64,000 nucleotides of DNA from Sthenelais limicola (taxonomy: Eukaryota > Annelida > Polychaeta > Phyllodocida > Sigalionidae). Under the pieces are notes generated by a model. It was given only the letters and a program-made list of their open reading frames with translations, was not told the origin of the DNA and did not search any database. Position numbers and translations under genes: made by a program. Positions 1 through 10,563 of the stretch are shown piece after piece. Position 1 is the stretch's first letter. Every line of letters starts with the position of its first letter. The stretch is from the NCBI GenBank assembly GCA_942159475.1, contig OW804097.1, positions 56,006,986-56,070,985 of the forward strand, given 5' to 3'.

Positions 1-1097
1 GTCAGAAACAATAGTACTGAGTTAAATTATTTGAGAGAGGCTTTAGACCAGGAAAGGAAAGATAACACTAAACTCAGGAATAGGCTAAGGCAGTTGGAAG
101 CAAGATCTGGGAGGAGAAGGAGTTGACAGCCGTAGCAGACAGAGTTGACAACGCTGACAGGCTTAAACGGTCGCTCAACGTGGTAGTGACAGGCCTGGCG
201 GAGGAAAACAACGAAGATCTGGAAGCTAAAATAAATGATTTAATAACTCACCTTGGGGTGAATTTCCGGACAAGAGATACTCTTTGTGCCTTCAGGCTTG
301 GTCAGAAGCGTGCAGACAGATCCAGGAACCTTATGATCCATTTGAGAGATGTTGATCAGAAGCCATGTTTAAAAACACACAAAAGCTCAAGGAGGGATAC
401 AATGGTGTTTTCCTCAACGATGATCTGTCTATCAATGACAGGAAGAAACAAGGTGACCTCCGTGGTCTAGCATACATTGCAAAGAAAGTTGCTGGATACA
501 GGACGGCTAAGGTTAGGGCCCTGACGCTGACGATCAATGACAGGAAGATCAAGTGGGGAGAGTGGGATTGTCTTCCGGAGAATGTCAATTTCAATGCCAC
601 AGCTATTGAAGTTACTGGAGATGGTGGAATAGGATTTAAAGGTGAAAGGGCTCTTCTTTCTAACTTTAGTCCATGCCGTATTGTCGATGGAGACTCTGGA
701 TATGTCTACAAAAGTGCAGAAGCCTGGTTCCAGGCGGAGAAAGCCAAGCATTTTGATGACCCAGATTTGGCACTCGCCATAGCAAACGAAGCAGACCCGA
801 AGCGTTGTAAACACTACGCCTGGAATTCGCCGAAGGATGATGCTCAGTGGCTGGCGAGGGAAGAAGATGTTATGTTGAGAATTTTGATGGCTAAATTCAA
901 TCAATCAATTCAATCAAAACACAAAACATCATGATTTCCTTGTCTCCACAGGCGATAAGCATCTCTATGAATGCACCGAAAATAAAAAGTGGGGTGTTGG
1001 AAAGGACATAAGAAAAGCGAAGGAAATCATGGGAATACCCAAAGGCTCCTGAAACCTGCTTGGGCGGAAGCTCGAGGAGGTCAGGGCCGTTCTTTGA
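1..1097 (+). pseudogene. LINE ORF1-like protein fused to a C-terminal NADAR (YbiA-like) domain, frameshifted
   Basis: The 5' end is cut by the window edge. Frame 1 at 1-118 reads a Lys/Arg/Leu/Glu-rich coiled-coil-like stretch. After a shift, 123-365 reads the L1-type RNA-binding fold (NVVVTGLAEEN, then LGVNF, AFRLGQKR and LMIHLRD). Another shift leads into the frame at 365-934. It reads the rest of the RNA-binding region (FKNTQKLK, GVFLNDDLS) and runs without a break into a NADAR domain from about 632, with FKGERALLSNFSP, YKSAEAWFQAEKAKHF, ANEADPKR and W..REEDVMLRILMAKFNQ. A small duplication near 900-925 shifts the frame. The NADAR end follows as FLVSTGDKHLYE, then WGVGK, then LGRKLEEVR, with one in-frame TGA at 1048-1050 and the stop at 1095-1097. 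Known: LINE ORF1 proteins bind RNA; NADAR proteins are ADP-ribose/riboflavin-linked N-glycosidases. Inferred: the LINE family carries NADAR as part of ORF1. The copy is dead (three shifts, one stop). Confidence 0.72.
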
Positions 1098-1763
1098 TAG
1101 TTCTCTGACAGTAAATGTAAACAAGAAGCCAACAATACAAATTGCTGCAAATCTCTTCACAGACTCTCGTGGGAGAAAGTTAAATAGTAAACTCAACCCC
1201 AGTCGGACCTACCTAAGCAAAATACCTGATTTCGTATTCAACACAGAAGTATATCTGGGTGCACAGTTTGGGCTTGTTTGCCAGAGGGCAGATGATTTTC
1301 TCTCCACACATGGATCGTCGATTGTGTACTTAAGGCTGGTATCTGTGATATCACAACCAAGAGAAAAAACAAACAGGGAAGAAATGTTTTAACTTTTTAT
1401 GGTCATCTACAGTCTCTCTGATATCTCATATGAAGATGGAAATATAACCATATTTATATAACCATATTTATATAACCATAAACACCAACCATCTGAGAAG
1501 GCTTCATCAAGGCTCGCCAATAATTATATGCCCTATCATAGCAGCAGACCTTGAGAAATTTTGTTCTGATCTGGGACCAAACAAACAACAAATCTTGAAC
1601 GATGCCATAATAGAAATAAACAGGTTTGTCCAACAAATTAACCAGGAAAATAACATCACAACTCCCTGGATCTCCAGGAATATCCATGCATATGACGAAT
1701 GGAAGATTTGTAAAACACAACTACAACCTTCTTGAAGATGGAATTCACCAATGTAATGACTAA
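1098..1763 (+). pseudogene. SGNH-hydrolase-like reading frame next to the ORF1-NADAR copy, frameshifted
   Basis: Directly after the NADAR stop, frame 1 reads IQIAANLFTDSRGRKL. D-S-R-G at about 1162 fits SGNH block I (nucleophile Ser). LGAQFG and VYLKAGICDITTKR follow, the latter after a shift near 1330, so the block III Asn position looks like Cys. Further shifted blocks read PIIICPIIAADLEKF, LNDAIIEINRFVQQIN and NITTPWISRNIHAYDEW at about 1518-1700. The end reads LLEDGIHQCND and a stop at 1761-1763; D-G-I-H fits the block V Asp-x-x-His pair. SGNH/esterase domains are known in ORF1 proteins of some CR1-like LINEs. Whether this belongs to the same element as the NADAR ORF is inference from its position and strand. 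At least two frameshifts make it non-functional. Confidence 0.5.
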
Positions 1764-1929
1764 ATCGATAAACAAAGCTGCATATTATGGGGAAACTTAG
1801 AGGCAAATATTCTAAACTTCATGGAATGCAACCATTTCGTCAATATTATCGAGGGCCTGAGGCGACCTAAAACCGTTTGAACAATGTGTATTAATCCTAC
1901 TAGAAATATTGATTAATTTACCTATATCA

Positions 1930-2507
1930 GCTCTATGTATGGAGAATGACTCCTTGGTAGCAGACACTAGATATGTATCGAACATGACCTTTGGCAGCCG
2001 ACTGAGTGAATTTATTTTAGCAGAAACACCTCTTGGTAGCAGACGAGATATGTATCTCGCTATACCTGTGTGTACGGAGAATGACTCCTTGGTAGCAGTC
2101 ACAATATATATATTAAGCATAAATTTTTGGTCATTGGTAACCAAAACTAGATATGTATTGAGTATGACCTTTTGGTAGCCAACTGAGCGAAAATATTTTA
2201 ACAGAAAAACCTATCGCTATAGCTGTATGTACAGAGAATGACCTCTTGGTAGCAGACACAATATATGTACTGAGCATGACTTCATGGTAGCAGAAACACT
2301 CGCGCTATACCTATATTAGGGGTATGTACGGAGAATGACTCTGTGGTAGCAGTCACAATATTTATATTGAGCATAAATCTTTTGGTGTATGTACGGAGAA
2401 TGACTGCTTGGTAGCAACCATCATATATGTATTAAGGATTACCTTGTGAATGTACGGAGAATGACTCTTTGGTAGCAGAAGCACTATACCTGTGTGGTTC
2501 AGTCCCA
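1930..2507. repeat. Diverged tandem repeat, about six units
   Basis: The core TGTACGGAGAATGACTC with TTGGTAGCAG recurs at about 1934, 2073, 2226, 2325, 2390 and 2451, usually followed by an AT-rich stretch such as ATATATGTATTGAGCATGAC. Spacing varies from about 60 to 150 bp, so units have gained and lost sub-blocks. No coding function is visible. The 1764-1929 stretch before it shows nothing recognisable. An 18-bp direct repeat (CTGTGTGGTTCAGTCCCA) lies at 2490-2507 and 2575-2592, bracketing the junction with the next LINE. Confidence 0.8.
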
Positions 2508-2589
2508 GGTTACTCTCCTGAGTGGTTTAGACCTGGGAGGAGTTAAGTAATGAGTGATCACCTATAATGGGTATCTGTGTGGTTCAGTC

Positions 2590-4375
2590 CCAAAAAATAA
2601 AAAAAAACATGAAGACTGGCTACAAGCCAAAAGGACTAGAAACAATCTAAACAAACTTTGTAGAAAAGCAAAGAGGAAATATATAACTCAACTAAGTAAT
2701 GAGTGTATTGATGATGATAAGAAATTCTGGAAGCTAGTAGACAATTTATTACTGAAAAAATCAGAAAAACAAAGATCAAGAAATAAATATTATTGACAGT
2801 GCCTCAAATGTACCTGTACCTGTGACTGAAGTAGCCACCAAATTCAATGAATTTTTTGCATCTATAGGAGAATCACTAGCTGAAAAGATCAATGCCCAAT
2901 GGACCTTCATTGGCCATGAATGCATTAACTCCTTAGAAAATATAACTACTTCACCTGAAGAAATACAAAAAATTGCCAGAGAAATCAATTTAAGCAAGTC
3001 TAGCAATATAAAACATATCAAATCTCTAGTGTTTAGGGATGTCTTGATGACAATACCTACTGTATTATGTCATATATTTAATTTAGTATTCTCCTCTAAC
3101 CTTACACCGGATTTTTGGAAAACTGGAAGTGTTACTCCACTACCCAAGGGTGGAGACCAATCTATAATGTCAAACTATAGACCTATTACACAATTGCCAC
3201 TACAAGCCAAACTGATGGAAAAAATTATTCATAACAGACTAATTGCATTTTTTGAAAACAACAATGTGATTTCTGACAAACAAAATGGTTATAGAAAAGG
3301 GAAATCCACAATAGAAACAATAGCTGACCTAACTGATGACATACTTAATAACAGGAACAATGGTGAGACCTTGTTTGCAATATTGTTTGACCTGAAAAAA
3401 GCGTTTGATACTGTGAATCATAATATTCTACTGTCTAAACTAAGCAAATATGGTATCAAAGGGAATCTGTTATCCCTGTTGGAAAATTACTTAGCTAACA
3501 GGACCCAAGTCACTGTTTGTAATAATGTTATCTCCACTGTTAGGAAGATCAGTCTGTCATATATTGATACTGTCATATATTGTCATGACAAAAATATTAT
3601 TGACCTTAATGAGAAGGTTCAAGAAGATACTGTGAATTTTTGGAAGTGGTGCCAAAGCAACAAGCTGACTCTGAATGTAACTAAAACAAAGTGTATGCAC
3701 CTTAGGGGACAAAGATCAAGAATGGGACATATACAACCAAATATTACTATAAATGATACCTAATTGCTGGAAAGTGTAGAAGAATATAAGTACCTAGGAA
3801 TAACACTAGACTCACATTTGAAATTCTCTGCTCAGGTTAGACAAACTCACAAATCTGTAAGCCATAAGCTTTACCTTTTAAGAAGAATATCAAGACTAGT
3901 ACCACAATATGTTTTACTAAGAATTTTAAAAAGTTAATTCATAGACTGGCTAATGTGCCCAAGCTAGAAGCTAGAAGAAGAGCACACATTTTAAATTTTG
4001 CCTTCAGGAGAAGCAAAAAAGAAAGATATCTAAACAATGAGAGAAGAAATACAAGACAATGGGATGGACCAGTACTTTTATCCCAAAAACCTAACACAGT
4101 GAACTATGATCTGAATTGTATACAACGTAAAACAGCTAAACTGTGGAATAATTGAAACTAGAAATATTGATTTGTACGACCGTTTTAAGGCCCTAACCAA
4201 GGCCGAAAGCTTGTTACCCTTATATATTTAAGAGTGTTCAATGTACTCCTATTCTTCATCTACCCGTCCTACACACTATCTTGTTAAGTTTATAATATGT
4301 ATTGAATATCTGTATTGCAATGTTATCTATGTGTATTGACTGATAAATACTCCTAATAAAAAATAAATAAAAAAA
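2590..4375 (+). mobile_element. LINE relic A: reverse transcriptase with motif B/C region deleted, plus 3' UTR
   Basis: 5'-truncated non-LTR retrotransposon. 2590-2796 reads the linker before the RT (KRKYITQLSNE, then FWKLVDNLL). The main frame at 2822-3763 starts with EVATKFNEFFASIG and has the fingers (SVTPLPKGGD, NYRPITQLPLQAKLMEKII), the FRKGKST-like block and motif A (LFDLKKAFDTVNH). After TVCNNVISTVRK the sequence jumps to SYIDTVIYCHDKN. Motif B (GVPQG) is absent and the YADD motif is corrupted, so roughly 40-50 residues are missing. After a stop at 3763, the thumb (VEEYKYLGITLDSHLKFS) and the C-terminal domain (3955-4155, ending KTAKLWNN) continue in pieces. The 3' UTR ends in an A-rich tail at about 4360-4375. 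A dead copy in CR1/Jockey/RTE-X style; the clade is not fixed. Confidence 0.88.
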
Positions 4376-4798
4376 TAATGCTTTGATACAAATGTACATT
4401 TTTTGATGTTTTCATTCATCCGTTAAATCAGAATTGCCTCTTTTTAAAAATATTCTAACAAGAAGTAGATCGTTGGTGAAAAATTCAGACTAAAATATTG
4501 TTCATGGATGCGTCTCCTATTTTTAAGCTGTTAGTTACCCAAAACAACTGAGGAAACTTTTTTCAAAAATGGCCCAAAATGACTGGTTTTCAGCCCATAG
4601 TAATAAAAGTTCTCATCACAGGTATGCAAATATAGGTATCCCCCGAAAGGTCTCGACGGGGCGGACTCGGTGAAAGTGATCGTTTGCCTCTATCCCTTAT
4701 AATACGCAAGTTATAGCCTCAAACAGGCAAAGCGGACAGTTAATTAGAATCGACCGTATGCATGCATATATATAATGTATGTATACATGGTCAATTCA
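4376..4798. other. Non-coding stretch
   Basis: AT-rich sequence between the LINE A tail and the left end of the Kolobok-like candidate. I see no coding frame, RNA gene or clear repeat here. Confidence 0.5.
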
Positions 4799-4802
4799 TT
4801 AA

Positions 4803-4818
4803 AGGCCGGGCACAGCAT
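4803..4818 (+). repeat. Left terminal inverted repeat of the Kolobok-like candidate
   Basis: AGGCCGGGCACAGCAT, preceded by TTAA at 4799-4802. It pairs with 12339-12354 (15/16 in reverse complement). A TATATAAA string follows at 4818-4825 and could be a promoter, but no gene starts close by. Confidence 0.55.
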
Positions 4819-5634
4819 ATATAAACGGCCTATGGCTCTGCCCAGCAGTCCTCCCTATACATTCAAACCATAGACTCATAACCAACATGGAGTAATATTC
4901 TTCCAGATAAGATGAATTATAATGAACCACTTACCTACAAAGTTCCTGAACATATACATGAATGTATGCAGGTCATATCCTGATAAGCAGTCTATTTAGT
5001 CATATCCATAGAGAAGTGTAAATTCAGTTTTTTCATGAAATATTCATAAATATGGGAACCGTTAGTCAGGGAATGATTGACAGGTCTGTATACATACATA
5101 CCAAGCACATGGCCACTCCATGTGCAGCCCCACCCCTCTCACCCACATTTCTTTACTGCCGCTGATGGCCCATGTATGGAAGAGAAGGTGGGTTAGGCAA
5201 CCACCCTCGTACCAACTCCAGCACACATTTAGGCATTAAATCTCTGGGATGACGACAACCCTCAGTAGTCCGGCAGTGGAAAGGCAAATTTTGTACATTT
5301 TATACAATATTTATTCAGTAGTGTGTTCTACTTTGAAATGTGTGATGGTCAGTTAATGGGTAATGCAGGACATCACCAGGCAACCTGTCATTCAATATTA
5401 CATGCAGACTACTTGACTCTTAAATGGATATAAATTTCTGTTTTCCTGATGCAGGCTGTAGATAAACTATGACTGTGGACCTTCAGGCCCTACCTTGCCT
5501 TGTTAGTTTTAACATGTTGGGGAAGAAGCAAATATTATGGCAGGGGCATTGGTCTTATTCCCTAATTTGAATTTTGAAATTTGTAAAGTGGTAAGGTTGC
5601 TATAATGAGAAGAACAAAGATATTAGAAAGATGG

Positions 5635-7830
5635 ATTCAATTCAATTCAATTCAAGACATTTTTTATTTGCAATTAGCGTCGATTACAAAAAGGAGGTCC
5701 CAGTTTTGAAACCTCGGTTCCAAGTCTTCCTGTGGGTTCCTGGGTTGGTGGTTTCCAAAACAAGCTTACAATAAGATATTATGATATAAATTTCATGGCT
5801 ATGTTTCTATTATCTACTTGACTAGTTTAGTTGGACATTTAATGCCACAACTGGCTAAAAGTAAGTTGTAATAACTGGCTAAGTTGTACTAACTAGAGCA
5901 TACAGTAAAATCAGGGTAAGATAATAACAGTGCAATCAAACAATAGTTGGTGATCTGTATAGTCGGTCCAGACCAAGAAGAATTTTACAGAAATAACAAT
6001 AAAAGTACATATAATAAAATACAATACAATACAATATCATAGTTATTCAACATAAGATCTGTAACAGATCATGAGGTAGGTATAGTAACATATTGACATA
6101 CACGTACAGAGTTTTAGTATAATGGTAGGGAGTGTTCTTATAATATTTCAATTTCATGCAGGTGTGAATAATTTTGCTAAAGGTTTTCCGGTCTTGTACT
6201 TGGTGAGCAGCAGTTTCAAGCGAATTCCAATATTTAGCCGCTTTATAAATAAAAGAGTTTAGAATTTTTGCAGATTTTGGCTGTAGTAATTTTAAATTAC
6301 GTCTGCCTTTGGCATGACTCCTGGTTGAGATTTTTCTGTTATCTAAATTGGATTCATCTGTAGCCATGAAGTGGCTTAGATTAATTATATGTTTTTGTCT
6401 CCTTTTGTTTAAGTGTAGTAAGTTCAGGTCTAAATGTTCTTGATCTACATTTGTGTACTTGGTTTTTCCAAAAATGATTCGAAGTGCCGAATTTTGTAAG
6501 GACTGGAGCTTACCAAGTAGTGTTTTTGGTCCGGAATCATACAAATAGTCACCAAAATCGAAGTGTGGGAGTAAGGTCATTTTATATAAGTCTTTCTTGC
6601 TCTTCTCAGTTAAACAGTGCCTCACTCTATACAAAAGCCTCAATTTTGTACTAACTTTATTTCTGATAATATTTATATGTTTGTTGAAAGAGAGACCCGT
6701 GTCCATAGTTAGACCTAGATATTTATACTCCTCTACTGTTTTTAGAATATTATTACCTAGTTTTATGGGTATTTCATTTTTAATCTTGGTATTTGATATT
6801 GAGAAGTGCATAACATTGCTTTTGGAAGTATTTATAGATATTTGATTTTGCCTACACCATAGGTCAATTCTGTCTAGGTCATGTTGTATGTTATAATTGA
6901 CCGTCTCAATGTTTTTATTGTGGCAGTATAGAATAGTCATCCGCATAGTGTTGGACTGTACACTTTTCGACAACCATATTTAAGTCATTAATATAAATTG
7001 AGAATAAGACTGGACCCAGGATAGTGCCTTGTGGTACTCCATAAGTTATTTCTCCTTCTGTTGACTCTTTATTATTTACTCTTACTATTTGTTTCCTGTT
7101 ATAGAGATAATTTTTGAACCATAGCAATTCAATGTTTGTAATACCATATTGTTCTAATTTTAATAATAATCGGTTGTGGTTCACGGTGTCGAAAGCTTTT
7201 TTAAAATCTAAAAAAACAGTCTTATTGTATGATTTGTCATTCAGATGGCGATAAACTTCATTCATAAAATCAATATGGGCATGTTGGACTGACCTCTCCT
7301 TCCTAAAACCATATTGTTTCTCAAAGAAAAGGTTATTATCTTCAAAATAGGTCGAAAGTTGCTGTTGAACTAATTTTTCTATTATTTTTGCAATTAGATT
7401 GATGGCTGAGATTGGTCTGTAGTTGTTAGTATCATTTTTTGTGCCACCTTTAAAGAGAGGGGTCACATTTGCTTTTTTGAATAGATCTGGCATGTCACCA
7501 TTTTTTAAAGAAAGGTTTATCATGAAGCACATTTGTACAGATAGAGCATTTAGACATGATTTAAGAATTGGGGTAGGTAAATGCGCAAAACCTGAGCTCT
7601 TGCTGTTCTTAAAGCCCGATATGACTCTCTTCAGAGAATATGGAGTGACTTCTGAGAACTCAAAGCTTTTACCCGTACGAATTTCATTTATTTTGGAAAA
7701 CAGTTTTTCATCATTCATATTTTTAATATTGAGATCTTCCATAGTTGGATCGTTAATTTTTGCTGCCAAGTCTGGACCGACATTTACAAAGAAAGAGTTA
7801 AATTCATTGGCTGAGGGTGGAGATGAGAAA
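5635..7830 (-). mobile_element. LINE B: reverse transcriptase with one frameshift, 5'-truncated, TTGAA-repeat tail
   Basis: Minus-strand non-LTR retrotransposon. The frame 7910-6915 carries RT from about 7830: NEFNSFFVNVGPDLAAKI, VTPLFKGGTKNDTNNYRPIS, KQYGFRKERSVQHA, motif A (VFLDFKKAFDTVNH), motif B (YGVPQGTILGPVLFSIYIND) and motif C (HYADDYSI). A one-base shift at about 6940 moves reading to 6973-6047. That frame continues with ILYCHNKN, the thumb (VEEYKYLGLTMDTGLSFN) and a long C-terminal domain with KAAKYWNSLE. The catalytic Asp residues are all present. The 3' UTR is 6046-5656 and the 3' end is three to four copies of TTGAA (seen as TTCAA at 5635-5655). Endonuclease and ORF1 are missing through 5' truncation. 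Only one lesion is visible in the RT, so this is younger than LINE A. The part of the frame upstream of about 7830 is host or other sequence. Confidence 0.9.
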
Positions 7831-8315
7831 ACTATTAAGCAAGAGCAGACAAGACAGAGGACTGAACTTCTAACCAATGGCATAACCTGTTGTGATGTCC
7901 ACAAGTCCATCTGGGTAGAGATTCTTACCTATTGGATAGCTTGTCACAATAATAATCTTTGATGATGCATCCTCCTTATGTTCAATCAACAATATAATGC
8001 CACTTTTCCCTTGACCCACATTGTGACAAAGGTTTTGAAAACTGCTCAAGATGTGAGTAATTTTTGAAAGTCTGAGGGTGATGGGTAACTTCTATGATAC
8101 CTGATTAGTCTTTACCAAACCTCAAAAGGGTTGACTCAACTGCCATTAAACATGCTGATGCACAGTAAACTTTCCATTCATTCAGAAGTTGAGCATGCTT
8201 TCCATTGGATGCATGTAATAGAGAGCACAATAAGGTTAGTGTTGATACTATGATAACCCTATTACAAAAACCATACAGAAGTCAATGGTATAAATTATGG
8301 TATGATAAAAGAAGA

Positions 8316-8830
8316 AATTTAATGACTGTATTGCATTTGTAGGCTAACAAAACATACATTTAGACATCTAGAATGTATAACTAGCCCCATTAGAAGCAGA
8401 GATATGCCTAGATTTGCTGGGTCGGTATTGGTCAAATTGAATTATTTTACACTATAATGCAGTTTTCATTGGAAACTGTTGTGCCAATGATTTATTTAAT
8501 GACTGTATTGCATTTGTAGGCTAACAAAACATACATTTAGACACCTAGAATGTATTCCTAGCCCCATTGGAAGCAGAGATAAGCCTGTTTACAGATTTGC
8601 TGGATCGGTTGCAGCCAAATTAAATTATTTTACTCCATAATGCAATTTTCATTGAAATTTATTGGGTCAATGATTTTTTTAATGATTGTATTACATTTGT
8701 AGGCTAATGAAATATGCATTTAGACACCTAGAACATATTCCTAGCCCTATTAGAAGCAGAGATATGCCAGTTTACAGATTTGACATGTTCGGTGGCGGCC
8801 ATCTTTAAATATCTCAAATTGCTCAAGGTC
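8316..8830. repeat. Three tandem copies of a ~180-bp unit
   Basis: Units start TTTAATGACTGTATTGCAT at 8318 and 8494 and TTTAATGATTG at 8678 (spacing about 176 and 184 bp). Shared blocks are GTAGGCTAACAAAACATAC, TTTAGACACCTAGAA, CCTAGCCCCATT and GAAGCAGAGATA. The third copy decays after about 8800. No reading frame spans the units. The array lies inside the Kolobok-like candidate. Confidence 0.85.
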
Positions 8831-8932
8831 AGGAACTTCACATCACACAGGAATGTGATATAGGGACCCCATAGATGATAAATCAAGAGAGAAAAAAACT
8901 TTATCCGGGATTTCCGGGTTAGACCTAGATAT

Positions 8933-9365
8933 TTATTGCCGGACTACAGGCCCTGACCAAGCAAAGTTTTCTCTTCCAATGTCTAAGGAAAATCTTTTCC
9001 TTTCAATATATCTTGGGTCTTGCCAAACTCCCCTATGTAAAAGCATGACCCAAAAACGTTTGTATATTTTTTTCCTTGCTTTTGAATTATGTCTACTTGG
9101 TCCATTAGGTTCATTCATCCACCACATTTGTCTCCTGCTTTCATCCGTAATGTCTACAAAGACAGTGCTCACATTCATCACAATTGTCCTGTTGTGGAAT
9201 ATGAAATGGCCTTGGTTCCTCATTGACATCCAAACATAATGTCCGGTCTAGATCCAAGCTATTCACCTCATTGAGATCCCATCCATTTTCAGCAAACAAA
9301 GAAAATATTAGATCCTTTTGCTCTGCAGTAACCTTCAATGCTAGTATTTCATTTTCATCAGACAT
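8933..9365 (-). pseudogene. Small Cys-rich protein with a CxxCxxCxC block and an ITDESRRQMWW block, frameshifted
   Basis: The minus frame 9365-9141 begins MSDENEILALKVTAEQ and reaches DNCDECEHCLCR. A one-base loss near 9185 moves reading to the frame 9229-8933, which continues ITDESRRQMWWMNEPNGPSRHNSKARKKIYKRFW, here quoted in parts: ITDESRRQMWW, NSKARKKIYKRFW, and GVWQDPRYIERK. The joined pattern (Cys cluster, then basic helix with conserved Trp, then VWQDPRY) matches a multicopy protein family I have seen in invertebrate repeat DNA. I know of no assigned function. The C-terminus looks cut at 8933. It lies opposite in direction to the transposase at 10564 and could be the second gene of that transposon (inference). 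Confidence 0.45.
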
Positions 9366-9812
9366 ATTCCAAACGACTCAATGCCAAACTATTGCAGCGG
9401 CTAGATTTACATTCAAAATCCACACAGCTGAGGAATGTATCTCTCATTAGTCCTATGTATGCCCAGAAATGGACTTCTACCAAGCCCTAGGTCCGAAGTG
9501 AACTGACCTTACACACAAGGCAGAACAGATGGGATTGGACAGGAAGCATATACGAAATTGAAACTCTAAATCTAGTCTTAGACAAGAGTCTAAAGCCATG
9601 TCAGACAGTGTATTCAATGATTTACTTTGACGTTGTAACTGGCATGGATACTTAGATAAACATGGTCGTGTGCCTAAATGTGAGGGGGCAGATTAGGCTG
9701 TGACACTTGTAACTGATGAACAAACATTACCAACGGTTGTAGTCTCTACAACCAGGAGTGATGGGATCTAAGACACATAGGCTACTGCTATTTTATCATT
9801 AATTCAATTTAA

Positions 9813-10009
9813 GGCCAAAACAAAAGTAGGTGTGTTTCCGATTTACATTTCTTATATTTAAAACAACTACTCTCATGAAATAGAAAAAAATAGATTTTTT
9901 CAGTTGCTGGATGGTGGTTCTCTAAAAAAAATCAAAACAGAAAATTACCATTTCCCCCTATCTAGTTTTCAGCTAGATAAATTGTAAACACACCTATTTT
10001 TTGTTTGCC
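9813..10009. mobile_element. MITE with 24-bp inverted repeats and TAA target duplication (PIF/Harbinger-like)
   Basis: The left end GGCCAAAACAAAAGTAGG then TGTGTTT (9813-9837) pairs with the right end AAACACACCTATTTTTTG then TTTGCC (9986-10009). TAA flanks both sides (9810-9812 and 10010-10012). A ~197-bp non-coding element with TWA target duplication fits PIF/Harbinger-derived MITEs. Confidence 0.65.
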
Positions 10010-10363
10010 TAATATGAAACATTTTTCCAATTTATTAAAAAATCCGACCACTTTATTTTCATGATTAAAGCACTATATTCGTCAGATATCAAATGATAAT
10101 AAAAAAAAAGAAAAATGATAATAAACAAAAAAAAAATTGGTCCCATGCCCCCAACTCCTGGGAAATTCTGACAGATGGACAGGGGTAACCATGCAGGTCA
10201 GTCCATTTTACATAATACATGGGTAATGCAATTTCACAAATGATTAAAAAAATCGCTTTGATTTATGAATGTTTTGAGGTATCCCTATACAACTATACAT
10301 AATAAAACATACATGTACTACGATTCAAATTTTTATATATGGTAATTCTGTATATATGAAGTA

Positions 10364-10448
10364 CTCCCTCCCTCCCTCCCTCCCTCCCTCCCTCCCTCCC
10401 TCCCTCCCTCCCTCCCTCCCTCCCTCCCTCCCTCCCTCCCTCCCTCCC
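10364..10448. repeat. (CCCT)n microsatellite
   Basis: About 21 tandem CCCT units, nearly perfect, with interrupted related sequence to about 10480. The Gly/Arg/Glu open frames over it are an artefact of the repeat. Confidence 0.97.
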
Positions 10449-10563
10449 ACCCACCTCCCTCCCTCTCCACCTTCCCCCCTCCAATGATAAAATCGTCCAC
10501 TGGGATGGAACATAGATAGGCTTCTAGGAGTTCTGTTTCAGTTACATCTATAGTTTCTTACAT

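Noticed and set aside
4640..4740. tRNA or SINE promoter boxes in the non-coding stretches
   Set aside because: No A-box/B-box pair or cloverleaf could be drawn here or in the other gaps read for it.
8316..8830. Possible CRISPR-like array (regular repeats)
   Set aside because: Units are ~180 bp, diverged, contiguous and in a eukaryotic genome; no short repeats with unique spacers.
10293..10513. Minus-strand Gly/Arg/Glu repeat frames
   Set aside because: Pure translation of the (CCCT)n microsatellite in several frames.
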